A DNA stretch of 64,000 bases from Kriegella aquimaris (GTDB lineage: Bacteria > Bacteroidota > Bacteroidia > Flavobacteriales > Flavobacteriaceae): contig NZ_FNGV01000001.1 in the NCBI RefSeq assembly GCF_900103215.1, positions 62,001 through 126,000 on the forward strand. The letters are read 5' to 3'. Under the pieces are notes generated by a model. That model was not told the DNA's origin, searched no databases, and was given only the letters and a program-made list of their open reading frames with translations. The translations under genes were made by a program, and so were the position numbers. Position 1 is the stretch's first letter; each line of letters opens with the position of its first letter. Below are positions 45,757-54,377 of this stretch, one piece after another.

Positions 45757-46821
45757 ATGGCCGGAAATACATTTGGACACCTTTTTAAATTGACCACTTT
45801 TGGAGAATCTCATGGCAAAGCCATTGGTGGGGTATTGGATGGCTGCCCGGCAGGTCTTGAACTCGATTTCGAAGCGGTTCAAACAGATTTAGATCGAAGA
45901 AAACCTGGGCAATCGGCCATTGTAACCCAAAGAAAGGAACCGGATACAGTAGAATTTTATTCCGGGATTTTCGAGGGTAAGACTACAGGTACGCCAATTG
46001 GTTTTGCTATTCATAATACCAATCAAAAATCGAACGATTATTCGCATATTCGAGATTCTTATCGCCCATCACATGCTGATTACGTGTATGATCAAAAATA
46101 TGGCTTTCGTGACTATCGTGGCGGTGGACGCAGTTCTGCTCGTGAAACGGCCAGTAGGGTAGTGGGCGGGGCTATCGCCAAACAATTTTTGCAGGGTATA
46201 GAGATTAATGCTTTCGTCTCGCAAGTCGGAGCTCTGCAATTGGAAAAGGCATACGATGAATTGGATTTCTCTTTAATAGAATCAAATCCTGTGCGCTGTC
46301 CCGACCCTGAAATGGCGCAAAAGATGGAAGATTACATCAAAAAAATAAAAAAAGAAGGCGATACCGTCGGAGGCGTCATTACCTGTGTTGCCAAAAATGT
46401 TCCTATCGGTTTGGGAGAACCTGTCTTTGATAAACTACATGCAGATCTTGGAAAAGCGATGCTATCGATTAATGCTGTGAAAGGTTTTGAATATGGTAGT
46501 GGTTTTGAAGGGGTCAAAATGAAGGGTAGTGCGCACAATGATCAATTCAATACCGATGGCACCACCAAAACGAACCATAGCGGGGGTATACAAGGCGGGG
46601 TGAGTAACGGAATGGATATTTACTTCAATGTTGCTTTTAAGCCTGTTGCAACCGTTATTCAACCTTATGAGACCATTGATAAAGAAGGCAATAAGGTGAT
46701 GACACAAGGTAAAGGTCGGCATGATCCCTGTGTAGTTCCACGCGCTGTGCCTATTGTTGAGGCCATGACCGCTCTAGTTCTTGCCGATTTTATGCTTCTT
46801 GGTCGGGGATCTAAGTTGTAG
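45757..46821 (+). CDS. aroC: chorismate synthase
   Basis: 354-residue FMN-dependent enzyme converting 5-enolpyruvylshikimate-3-phosphate to chorismate, the last shared step of aromatic amino-acid synthesis. Hallmarks are the start [55 protein letters not shown] (key Arg/His residues within about 108-140), and the C-terminal [18 protein letters not shown]. Length is normal. No other aro gene is adjacent; a dicarboxylate transporter gene follows 64 bases later. Confidence 0.98.
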   Translation: MAGNTFGHLFKLTTFGESHGKAIGGVLDGCPAGLELDFEAVQTDLDRRKPGQSAIVTQRKEPDTVEFYSGIFEGKTTGTPIGFAIHNTNQKSNDYSHIRDSYRPSHADYVYDQKYGFRDYRGGGRSSARETASRVVGGAIAKQFLQGIEINAFVSQVGALQLEKAYDELDFSLIESNPVRCPDPEMAQKMEDYIKKIKKEGDTVGGVITCVAKNVPIGLGEPVFDKLHADLGKAMLSINAVKGFEYGSGFEGVKMKGSAHNDQFNTDGTTKTNHSGGIQGGVSNGMDIYFNVAFKPVATVIQPYETIDKEGNKVMTQGKGRHDPCVVPRAVPIVEAMTALVLADFMLLGRGSKL

Positions 46822-46885
46822 TACACTTTTTAGCGGTTCTAGTTGTAATTTGTTATATTGATCGAAGAAATCTAAGAAACAATTT

Positions 46886-48211
46886 ATGAGGAAAATGGAG
46901 CTGCATTGGAAGATTTTGATTGGGATGGTCTTGGGCATTTTGTTCGGGTTTGGCATGACACAACCAAGCTGGGGCGAACAATTCGTTGCAGATTGGATAC
47001 AACCTTTAGGTACCATTTTTGTCAAACTGCTCAAGTTGATTGCTATTCCCCTTATTCTGGCCTCATTGGTAAAGGGAATCTCTGATTTGAAGGATATTTC
47101 CAAGTTCAGGAACATTGGTCTACGTACCATAGTAATCTATATCTGTACGACCATAGTAGCGATTACTATCGGTCTTGTTTTGGTCAATATCTTGCAGCCT
47201 GGGGAAGGTATCTCAGAAGAGACGATAACAAAGCTCACCGAAACCTATTCCAATGATAGTGGGGTTACTTCGAAACTGGAGGAAGCCTCAAAACAAAAAG
47301 ATAGCGGACCCCTCCATTTTTTGGAAGAGATGGTGCCCGATAATGCTATTTTTGCCTTGAGCAATAATAGCTTGATGTTGCAAGTGATTTTCTTTACTAT
47401 TTTTCTGGGTATTTCAATGCTCTTGATAGGGGAAGAACGCGCCAAACCCTTAAAAGATTTTTTTGACTCCCTCAATGATGTGGTGCTCAAGATGGTCGAT
47501 TTGATCATGTTATCTGCACCAGTCGCCGTATTTGCGCTGCTGGCCAGTGTTGTGGCCTCCTCGAGCGATCCTGAGTTACTCGTTGCCCTTCTCAAATATG
47601 CAGGAGTAGTGGTTCTGGGTCTATTCTTGATGATTGTTTTCTATTCGATTGTCGTAGCCTCGTTTACCAAATACAATCCACTTACATTTCTACGTAAAAT
47701 CAGTCCGGCGCAATTGTTGGCATTTTCAACTAGTTCGAGTGCGGCAACACTTCCTGTTACTATGGAACGTGTAGAAGAGCATATCGGCGTAGATAAGGAA
47801 GTTACAAGTTTCGTACTCCCGGTCGGAGCAACAATCAATATGGATGGCACAAGCCTTTATCAAGGCGTTGCTGCCGTTTTTATTGCGCAGGCCTTGGGGT
47901 TCGAACTTACCATATCAAGTCAATTGACCATAGTACTTACTGCATTGTTGGCTTCTATTGGTTCTGCAGCGGTACCTGGTGCCGGTATGGTGATGCTCGT
48001 TATCGTTTTGGAGGCTATTGGTTTCCCCCCTGATAAACTGGCCATTGGTTTGGCTCTTATTTTTGCAGTGGACCGACCTTTGGATATGTGCCGCACCGTT
48101 GTGAATATCACAGGTGATGCAACTGTTGCTATGATAGTAGCGAAATCGGTTGGTAAAATGGGAAAACCCAAAGTTGAAAATTGGGACGATCACTTGGATG
48201 AAGTAAAGTGA
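46886..48211 (+). CDS. DAACS-family dicarboxylate/amino acid:cation symporter
   Basis: 441-residue sodium- or proton-coupled transporter of the GltP/GltPh family, importing glutamate, aspartate or C4-dicarboxylates. It has eight main transmembrane segments and two re-entrant hairpins. The serine-rich hairpin STSSSAATLPVTM, the substrate-site motif NMDGTSLYQGVAAVF and the late region containing DRPLDMCRT are all present. The conserved Arg of the last motif (DMCRTVVNITGD) suggests acidic substrates. It may share a transcript with aroC, but no functional link is implied. Confidence 0.95.
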   Translation: MRKMELHWKILIGMVLGILFGFGMTQPSWGEQFVADWIQPLGTIFVKLLKLIAIPLILASLVKGISDLKDISKFRNIGLRTIVIYICTTIVAITIGLVLVNILQPGEGISEETITKLTETYSNDSGVTSKLEEASKQKDSGPLHFLEEMVPDNAIFALSNNSLMLQVIFFTIFLGISMLLIGEERAKPLKDFFDSLNDVVLKMVDLIMLSAPVAVFALLASVVASSSDPELLVALLKYAGVVVLGLFLMIVFYSIVVASFTKYNPLTFLRKISPAQLLAFSTSSSAATLPVTMERVEEHIGVDKEVTSFVLPVGATINMDGTSLYQGVAAVFIAQALGFELTISSQLTIVLTALLASIGSAAVPGAGMVMLVIVLEAIGFPPDKLAIGLALIFAVDRPLDMCRTVVNITGDATVAMIVAKSVGKMGKPKVENWDDHLDEVK

Positions 48212-48343
48212 TAAATTTGTTGTGCCACACGCCTTTGGTTACATTGTTATTATCCATTCTTCCGAAAGTAACGAACTGCTTTTAAGTGAAATAGAATAGG
48301 CTACTTAATTCTTTTCGCTAATTTAGAGTATCTTTAGGTAACT

Positions 48344-49213
48344 ATGTGGGGTATTGTTCTCTTGGTGGTCTTCGTCCTCTTTGTGGCAATGAATGTCGCC
48401 ACATATTTTCTGCAAGAACGTTTTATTTTCAAACCCGAAAAATTACCGGAAGATTTTGAGTTCAAATATGCCAATCAAGTTTTTGATGAATATAATATTG
48501 AGATTGACGAAGGCGTCAATTTAAATGGGGTTCATTTCAAGGTTAGGGAACCCAAGGGTGTCGTTTTCTATCTTAAAGGAAATTCCAGAAGTTTAAAGGG
48601 ATGGGGGAAGTTCGCCATCGACTTTACCCGTTTAGGTTTTGATGTGGTGATGGTAGATTACCGGGGCTTTGGAAAAAGTACGGGTATCAGAACAGAAAGC
48701 GGAATTAAAAGAGATTTGCAATATGCGTACGACGAACTAAAGAAACAGGTTGATGAAAAATATATAATCCTGTATGGTCGGTCATTGGGCTCTGGCTTTG
48801 CCACCAAATTAGCATCGACCAATAATCCGCGTATGTTAATATTAGATGCCCCTTACTATAGTGTGAGTCATATTGCTAAGCGTTTTTTGCCATTGATGCC
48901 CATGTCGTTGGTACTTCGTTTTCCTATCAAAACCTATAAATGGATTCAATATGTTCAATGCCCGATAAAAATTCTTCATGGCACCAACGATAAACTTATT
49001 CCTTTTAAAACGAGTATAAAACTATCGAAAATAAAACCTGAAATTACGCGATTGTATCCTGTCATCGGCGGGGGGCATAACAATCTTCATACATATCCGC
49101 AGTTTCATCGATTTTTAGAGGAAATATTGCACGCAAAGTTGCCCAAAGAAATTGATCCCGAAAATAGTAGCCTGAGTTTTAGAAGAAAAAAAATTAAGCA
49201 TGCAAAGGCTTAA
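48344..49213 (+). CDS. membrane-anchored alpha/beta hydrolase (first of a tandem pair)
   Basis: 289-residue serine hydrolase with one N-terminal transmembrane segment. The nucleophile elbow is GRSLGSGFA, the Asp region LHGTNDKLIPF and the catalytic His IGGGHNNLHTYP. The usual oxyanion His-Gly-Asn is changed to KGN (FYLKGNSRSLKGWGKF), which may alter activity. It overlaps the next gene, a paralogue, by 14 bases, so the two are an operon. It resembles the BEM46/ABHD13-like group; the substrate is unknown. Confidence 0.88.
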   Translation: MWGIVLLVVFVLFVAMNVATYFLQERFIFKPEKLPEDFEFKYANQVFDEYNIEIDEGVNLNGVHFKVREPKGVVFYLKGNSRSLKGWGKFAIDFTRLGFDVVMVDYRGFGKSTGIRTESGIKRDLQYAYDELKKQVDEKYIILYGRSLGSGFATKLASTNNPRMLILDAPYYSVSHIAKRFLPLMPMSLVLRFPIKTYKWIQYVQCPIKILHGTNDKLIPFKTSIKLSKIKPEITRLYPVIGGGHNNLHTYPQFHRFLEEILHAKLPKEIDPENSSLSFRRKKIKHAKA

Positions 49214-50009
49214 AATTTTATTTTTAGGTTTTATCACATTATTAATTACTTCAATAGGTATGTTATATTTTTTTCAAGAAAGACTGCTTTTTAGAAGTAC
49301 TAAACTTCCTCAAGATTATTCCTATCATTTTGATACCGACTTTCAGGAGCTTTTTTTGACGGCTGCAGATGGCGCCGCTCTTAACGGAATCCATTTTAAA
49401 CAACCGAACCCAAAGGGTATCTTGCTATATTGTCATGGAAATGCCGGAGCTTTGGATACTTGGGGAAAGTGGGCGGAAGAATTATCGAATAGATATAACT
49501 ACGACGTAGTTGTTTGGGATTATCGAGGCTATGGAAAAAGCCTTGGTAAAAGGCGCCCTGAACGTATGCTTGATGATGGTATGTTATTTTATGAGTATTG
49601 CAAAAGCCACTTTAAGGAAACCGATATGGTTCTTTTTGGACGGTCATTGGGTGGATTCTTCGCTACGCATTTGGCTGTGAAAAATAATCCGCTAAAGGTG
49701 ATTCTGGAATCGACCCCTACGAGCATTTTAGGAATTGCCGAAGAGCAGTATCCATTTCTTCCATCAAGGCTATTACTCAAATACCAGTTTCAAAACGATA
49801 AGAATATCGAACGTATCACAAACGCGTCTACCTATTTTATTCATGGCACCCATGACGATTTGGTACCCTATGACCATCAAAAGAAGCTTTACAAATTATC
49901 GGAAGCCAAAGTCAAAAAAGCCTTTGCCATTGACGAAGCAAACCACAACGATCTTGTAGCGTTTGATACATATTTTAAGGTCTTGGATGAAATTTTTGAA
50001 AAGTTATGA
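49200..50009 (+). CDS. membrane-anchored alpha/beta hydrolase (second of a tandem pair)
   Basis: 269-residue paralogue of the preceding gene with one N-terminal transmembrane segment and all active-site elements in normal form: oxyanion YCHGNAGALDTWGKW, nucleophile GRSLGGFFA, Asp in IHGTHDDLVPYD and His in DEANHNDL. The intact HGN contrasts with the KGN of its neighbour. Same BEM46/ABHD13-like group, reaction unknown. The 14-base overlap with the upstream gene implies coupled translation. The convergent DCC-family gene ends 3 bases away. Confidence 0.9.
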   Translation: MQRLKILFLGFITLLITSIGMLYFFQERLLFRSTKLPQDYSYHFDTDFQELFLTAADGAALNGIHFKQPNPKGILLYCHGNAGALDTWGKWAEELSNRYNYDVVVWDYRGYGKSLGKRRPERMLDDGMLFYEYCKSHFKETDMVLFGRSLGGFFATHLAVKNNPLKVILESTPTSILGIAEEQYPFLPSRLLLKYQFQNDKNIERITNASTYFIHGTHDDLVPYDHQKKLYKLSEAKVKKAFAIDEANHNDLVAFDTYFKVLDEIFEKL

Positions 50010-50012
50010 ATA

Positions 50013-50435
50013 CTACAAAAATTTGGCTTTCAATTCGGGCGTGGGAATCATACATTGGTCTTTTTTACCATACCATCGATACCGATTCTTAGCAATAATA
50101 TCATATACGATATTTCTGATACTCGTGGGTATCCATTTAAATACGGTAAGCGCCGACCAACCCCCTCCGATTTCGTTACAGATTTCTAATGCAGCATCCG
50201 ATTTCGTATAATAAGCAACCCCAGGGTCGATTAGAATAATAGAATCTAATTCGGCAGTATCAATATTTCGCTCTGCCAATAACGATTGACCTATTTCGCT
50301 TTGTAAAGCGGCATAGCGAAAAATGTCTTTTTTATCATGCCTGATGACGAATTGAACAGAACTGTTGCACAGGTTGCAGACCCCATCAAAAAGTATTATT
50401 TTTTTATTTGTTTCCACCTGACAAAGATACACCAT
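50013..50435 (-). CDS. DCC-family (DUF393) thiol-disulfide oxidoreductase-like protein
   Basis: 140-residue thioredoxin-fold protein with the DCC signature IILFDGVCNLCNSSVQF (DGxCxxC). Further helices include YAALQSEIGQSLL and the strand IILIDPGVAYYTKSDAALEI. Family members are predicted disulfide oxidoreductases; the YuxK name is sometimes used. The start MVYLCQVET is 9 residues before the fold begins; a later start cannot be excluded. It lies 21 bases before (downstream of) the TPR regulator gene on the same strand, so read-through from that gene is possible. Confidence 0.88.
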   Translation of the reverse strand: MVYLCQVETNKKIILFDGVCNLCNSSVQFVIRHDKKDIFRYAALQSEIGQSLLAERNIDTAELDSIILIDPGVAYYTKSDAALEICNEIGGGWSALTVFKWIPTSIRNIVYDIIAKNRYRWYGKKDQCMIPTPELKAKFL

Positions 50436-50456
50436 GGCAATTGAAACTTAAATGAT

Positions 50457-52352
50457 TTAAAGCCTATTTAAAAAAGTAGTTAAGTCGATTTCCTTATCCA
50501 ATGCGAGCTTCTTCTTTAATCGATATTTAGACTTTAAGATACTATCGGGCATTACATTAAACATGGCCGCGATTTCTTTGGTGGAAAGATTCATACGTAA
50601 AAAGGCCGCCAACCGTATTTCCTTTTCGGTTATATCGGCATAAACAGTCTTTAATTTTTGATCAAAATCGTTATGAACGTCAGCGAAATAGGTTTTAAAG
50701 ACCTCCCAGTCCTTATCTTCGGCGTTCTGTTTCTTTAATAACATCACGATACGCCGAAACTCTATTTTAAATTTTTCCGGAGAATTTTTCAAGCTTTCCA
50801 AATTCTCCTTTAGTTCTTGAATAAAAGTATTCTTTTGTACGAGATGCAGGGTTTGACTGGCCAGTTCCTTCTTTTTATGTTCAATCTCCTGTTTGTAGAT
50901 TTCTTCTTGTTTTTCACGGGCTATTTTATTCTTTTTCATGCGTTGGCGAAACCCGAAGAATAGCAATCCGGAAACGGCAAGCAACGAAAACATACCACCG
51001 GCAAAGAGACTTTTGGTCAACTTGTCTACCTTGACTTTTTCATTCAGTGTTTTTATTTCTTCTTCATGAAGCGCTAAGGCGGCTTCTTTTTTTTCGGTTT
51101 CGTATATGGTCTGCAACTCACTTAATTTAGTGGCCTTTTCGACATTATAAATACTATCGTTTAATTGCTTGAATTCTTCTTGGTAATACAGGGCTTTTTC
51201 TAAATCGTCGGTGCTTTTGTAGATCTTAGAAAGACTTTCATAACCGCGATTTATATTGTCGAGGATTTCGGCATCTTTAGCTATCTGAACTCCTTCAAGG
51301 GTGTTTTTTAGTGCAGTATCATAAGTGTTAAGTTCAAAATCCGCTTTTCCCAAATCGATCAAATTCGATGATTCGCCCATTTTGGTTCCAATTGAGCGCG
51401 ATAGCTCCAAGGCTTTTGTAAAATAGCTTTTAGCGGCTTGGTTGTCTCCAAGTTTTAAAAGTAAGTGGCCATAATCATTGAGTGCGATTCCTTCCAATGA
51501 GGGGGCATTGATCACCAAGGCAATTTTTATGGCCCTATCTAAATAGTGCTCGGCACTATCTTTTTGCATCGGTTTTAAATTCCTGAATAGAATACCTAAT
51601 TTTCTGTAGGCGATTGATTTATAATACTGGTCATTGGTGTTCTCAAATAATTTCATGCATTGTCTATAATAGTCTTCCGCCTCATTGTAATTACCCATAC
51701 TTTCATAGTTATCGGCAATTTTGATTAAAGCATCTCCATATCGCGCCGAATCGTTATGTTTTTCAAATATTTTTGAAGCCTTAATGGCATTTTGTAGTGA
51801 TAATATGTATTGTCCTTTCTCAAGATAGATTCCCGAAGCATGGTCATAAATACTACCTAGGCGAAGGGTGTCATTTATTTCGATAAATTTATTTTCGGCC
51901 AATTTATTGTAGTGAAAAGCACTGTCGTAAAGTCCCTGTGCTTGATGGTTGAGTCCAATGTTGAAGAACATCGAACCCATCATTCTTTTACTATTGTGTT
52001 TTTCATATATTTTCAATGCCCTTAAATATTCGCTATTAGAGGCCGAATAGTCAGATAAGTACGAATAGGCAATTCCCAATCTTTGATGGCCGCTTGATAT
52101 TCCGGTGTCATACTTCAATGTATTTGAGAGTTCGATCATTTCCTTCGCATATTTTATGGCGCTGTCTACATCACTATTGATTGTAGCCCGCCATAAATCA
52201 ACCAAAATATAGACGGAATTGGTGTCTTTTTTGGCGCTTTTGAATACTGAAAGTAAACTATCCATCTTTTTTTGATTCGAGCCGTATTGCGAAAACCCGA
52301 TTAGAGAGCAAAGTCCAAAAGTTAATAGAAGTAGTGTAGTCTTTGGTTTCAT
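50457..52352 (-). CDS. membrane-anchored TPR protein with LuxR-type C-terminal HTH
   Basis: 631-residue regulator of a type common in Bacteroidetes. A signal peptide (about 1-21) precedes tetratricopeptide repeats (about 60-410, with KIYEKHNSKRMMGSMFFN and DYGHLLLKLGDNQAAKSYF as examples). A coiled coil and one transmembrane segment (about 447-467, SLFAGGMFSLLAVSGLLFF) follow, then a cytoplasmic coiled coil (about 475-540) and a helix-turn-helix near the end (ITEKEIRLAAFLRM then STKEIAAMF). The TPRs would face the periplasm and sense a ligand or partner. It is divergent from the CDC-like cytolysin gene, which may be its target; the GTCCAT repeats between them are candidate binding sites. Confidence 0.9.
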   Translation of the reverse strand: MKPKTTLLLLTFGLCSLIGFSQYGSNQKKMDSLLSVFKSAKKDTNSVYILVDLWRATINSDVDSAIKYAKEMIELSNTLKYDTGISSGHQRLGIAYSYLSDYSASNSEYLRALKIYEKHNSKRMMGSMFFNIGLNHQAQGLYDSAFHYNKLAENKFIEINDTLRLGSIYDHASGIYLEKGQYILSLQNAIKASKIFEKHNDSARYGDALIKIADNYESMGNYNEAEDYYRQCMKLFENTNDQYYKSIAYRKLGILFRNLKPMQKDSAEHYLDRAIKIALVINAPSLEGIALNDYGHLLLKLGDNQAAKSYFTKALELSRSIGTKMGESSNLIDLGKADFELNTYDTALKNTLEGVQIAKDAEILDNINRGYESLSKIYKSTDDLEKALYYQEEFKQLNDSIYNVEKATKLSELQTIYETEKKEAALALHEEEIKTLNEKVKVDKLTKSLFAGGMFSLLAVSGLLFFGFRQRMKKNKIAREKQEEIYKQEIEHKKKELASQTLHLVQKNTFIQELKENLESLKNSPEKFKIEFRRIVMLLKKQNAEDKDWEVFKTYFADVHNDFDQKLKTVYADITEKEIRLAAFLRMNLSTKEIAAMFNVMPDSILKSKYRLKKKLALDKEIDLTTFLNRL

Positions 52353-52432
52353 CTTGGTCTTTGGTTTAGATTTCTAAGATAGCCAATATATCATTTCATG
52401 AAAAGGTGTCATCCGAATGGTAAAAGTTGTTT

Positions 52433-52449
52433 GTCCATGAGGTGTCCAT
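52433..52449. promoter_or_regulatory. paired GTCCAT boxes, TPR-gene side
   Basis: GTCCAT at 52433-52438 and 52444-52449, exactly 11 bp apart (one helical turn), about 80 bases upstream of the TPR-HTH gene start. Same arrangement as the pair at 52578-52594. Confidence 0.5.
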
Positions 52450-52577
52450 CCGTTTTGTACTATAAATAAGATGAAAAATGGTTTTAAAGTGCTGAATTTG
52501 TTGTGTTTATGTATTTATTGTGGTTCTTGTAAAATTTGTCATGTCCACATTCGGTAAGGGTAAAAATCCATGGAGAT

Positions 52578-52594
52578 GTCCATACTTTGTCCAT
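52578..52594. promoter_or_regulatory. paired GTCCAT boxes, cytolysin side
   Basis: GTCCAT at 52578-52583 and 52589-52594, again at 11-bp spacing. The pair ends 32 bases before the -7 element at 52627, the position expected for an activator site. A looser copy (GTCCAC) is at 52543-52548. Confidence 0.55.
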
Positions 52595-52626
52595 GCCCAA
52601 AATTAGGCGAAGGCGTGTTTCACGGT

Positions 52627-52634
52627 TAGTTTTG
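52627..52634 (+). promoter_or_regulatory. -7 element TAGTTTTG of the CDC-like cytolysin gene
   Basis: Exact TAnnTTTG match ending 29 bases before the ATG. No TTG is found at the expected -33 distance, in keeping with an activator-dependent promoter. Apart from this and the GTCCAT boxes, the 311-base divergent region (52353-52663) shows no gene. Confidence 0.5.
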
Positions 52635-52663
52635 AAGTGTTGAATCCTAAAAAACTTTAAGTC

Positions 52664-54217
52664 ATGAAAGCATTTTCCAAAAAAATCAAAATTATTACGA
52701 AGCTCATTTTTATTTTTACAATGGTGGTAAATTTGTCCTGTAGTAAGGATGACGATGAAATTGATAAAGGCCAGGGCACTGACTTCAACGCCCAAGTTGC
52801 GCAGCTCCAATTTTTTGATCAGCCTGACGAATTGAAAAGCCCTGAAGAACTTAGTGAATCAAATCCAGAACGGGACATTAAAGACACTTCACTAGAATGT
52901 TATGTTAAAACATTCAAAGCAGCACCGGGATATGATGAAATGCTCTCCTTGGACCCTTCGACGGATGTTATTTTTCCGGGTGCCCTGTTGAAAGGAGAAT
53001 CGATACCAACGGGAGAATATATACCCATTACCGCGAATAGGGCGCCCATTACCTTATCCGCTTCATTAACTAATATCAGTGGAAGTCCCGTTGTAGAAAT
53101 TGTAGATCCCAAGCTTTCAACTGTGAGGGAAGGCATCAAAACTATTCTTGACCAAGAAGTTACAGGAGCTACTGGGGCACGGTTAAATTTTGAAGTGATC
53201 CAAGTATATTCTGAAGAGCATCTTAGTATTGCTTTGGGTGTTAATTATAGAGCAGCGGGGCAGAGCGTTTCAAGTTCATTCAACTTTGACCAATCTACAT
53301 ACAAAAACAAATTCGTATTAAAGTATTTACAAACCTACTACACGATAGATATGGATCCGCCTAGCAATCCTAGTGATTTGTTCCGAGTCTTACCGGATCT
53401 AAATTCCTTAGGATCCACCAGTCCTGTGTATGTAGCATCAGTAGCCTATGGCAGAATGGTATTGTATACCATTGAAACCAATGCTAGCCAAACCGATATT
53501 GAAGCTGCTTTTGATGCTTCCTTTAAATATAATGAAACTGAAATTGATGCCGAATATTCTAAAATTATAAATGAATCCAGCATCAAGGCACTTATTATAG
53601 GTGGTTCGGGCGGTGATGCGGCAGAAGCCATTAACGGTCCGGCCGATGTATATGAATATATTGCGAATGGAGGTAACTATTCCAAGGATTCTCCCGGAGC
53701 ACCGTTGGCCTATAAATTACGATATATTAAGAAGGGCACTCCCGTGGCGCGAGTGGTATTGACCTCTGAATACCCCATAAGAACATGTGATTTGGCCTAT
53801 CCCAGATTTAGGATAAGTATAAATAGTCTTCGTATAGCTGACACACCGGGTGGCTTAGAGGGTTCTCATTTAGAAATATACGGTAATGTTACCGGAAAAG
53901 TCAATAAGGGGTCTAACAAAGAAGCGAAGTGGAGCCGTAGTAAAGCCAAAAATTTACGATTTACTGGTCTTCATTTTATTAATGAAAGTGTTGAAATTGA
54001 ATTATACAGACCTAATTACGATGAGGATTATATTGAACTGTCGGGAAGTTTAACAGATGAAGATACCTCATCGGATGATTTCTTGGGAAAACGATCGAAA
54101 ATGGTATTATTGAGAAGTTTAGAGCCTAAGGCAGCTTCGACAGGAGTGCAATTAATCTTTGATGAGAAACCCCAACACGATGTACGCGCTAATTTTAGTG
54201 TTCAACGTGTAAAATAA
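52664..54217 (+). CDS. cholesterol-dependent-cytolysin-like (thiol-activated cytolysin family) lipoprotein
   Basis: 517-residue pore-forming-family protein with a lipobox (VVNLSC, Cys26). Core CDC blocks are in order: VIFPGALLKG (about 102-111), FVLKYLQTYYTIDMDPPSNP with PSDLF (about 217-240), PVYVASVAYGRMVLYTIETN (about 254-273), IKALIIGGSGG, and GAPLAYKLRYIKKGTPVARV (about 345-364). These match the central domains D1-D3, which make the ring and beta-barrel. The C-terminal roughly 140 residues differ from D4 of classic toxins: no tryptophan-rich undecapeptide is present, so cholesterol need not be the receptor. Lipidation is unusual for a toxin and suggests surface display or a processed form. 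Divergent from the TPR-HTH regulator. Confidence 0.9.
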   Translation: MKAFSKKIKIITKLIFIFTMVVNLSCSKDDDEIDKGQGTDFNAQVAQLQFFDQPDELKSPEELSESNPERDIKDTSLECYVKTFKAAPGYDEMLSLDPSTDVIFPGALLKGESIPTGEYIPITANRAPITLSASLTNISGSPVVEIVDPKLSTVREGIKTILDQEVTGATGARLNFEVIQVYSEEHLSIALGVNYRAAGQSVSSSFNFDQSTYKNKFVLKYLQTYYTIDMDPPSNPSDLFRVLPDLNSLGSTSPVYVASVAYGRMVLYTIETNASQTDIEAAFDASFKYNETEIDAEYSKIINESSIKALIIGGSGGDAAEAINGPADVYEYIANGGNYSKDSPGAPLAYKLRYIKKGTPVARVVLTSEYPIRTCDLAYPRFRISINSLRIADTPGGLEGSHLEIYGNVTGKVNKGSNKEAKWSRSKAKNLRFTGLHFINESVEIELYRPNYDEDYIELSGSLTDEDTSSDDFLGKRSKMVLLRSLEPKAASTGVQLIFDEKPQHDVRANFSVQRVK

Positions 54218-54242
54218 GTTTTCGAATTATCTAATACAGATT

Positions 54243-54289
54243 AGTCGGCATCCAAAGTTGTGATTCAGCAGCTTGGGTGTCGACTTTTA
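54243..54289 (+). terminator. probable terminator of the cytolysin-like gene
   Basis: Imperfect hairpin with AGTCG/CGACT base and a GC-containing upper stem with G-U pairs, followed by TTTTATATTTT, 26 bases past the stop. Confidence 0.55.
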
Positions 54290-54377
54290 TATTTTGTAAG
54301 AGTAGAACAGGTATGCTAAAAAGCAAGTTAAATCATATACGATTACCTATAATGTTATGATGGTCAATTAAATAATT

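Noticed and set aside
52433-52594. GTCCAT repeats as a CRISPR or insertion-sequence trace
   Set aside because: Units are 6 bases with 11-bp periodicity and no terminal inverted repeats or transposase; a protein-binding pattern fits better.
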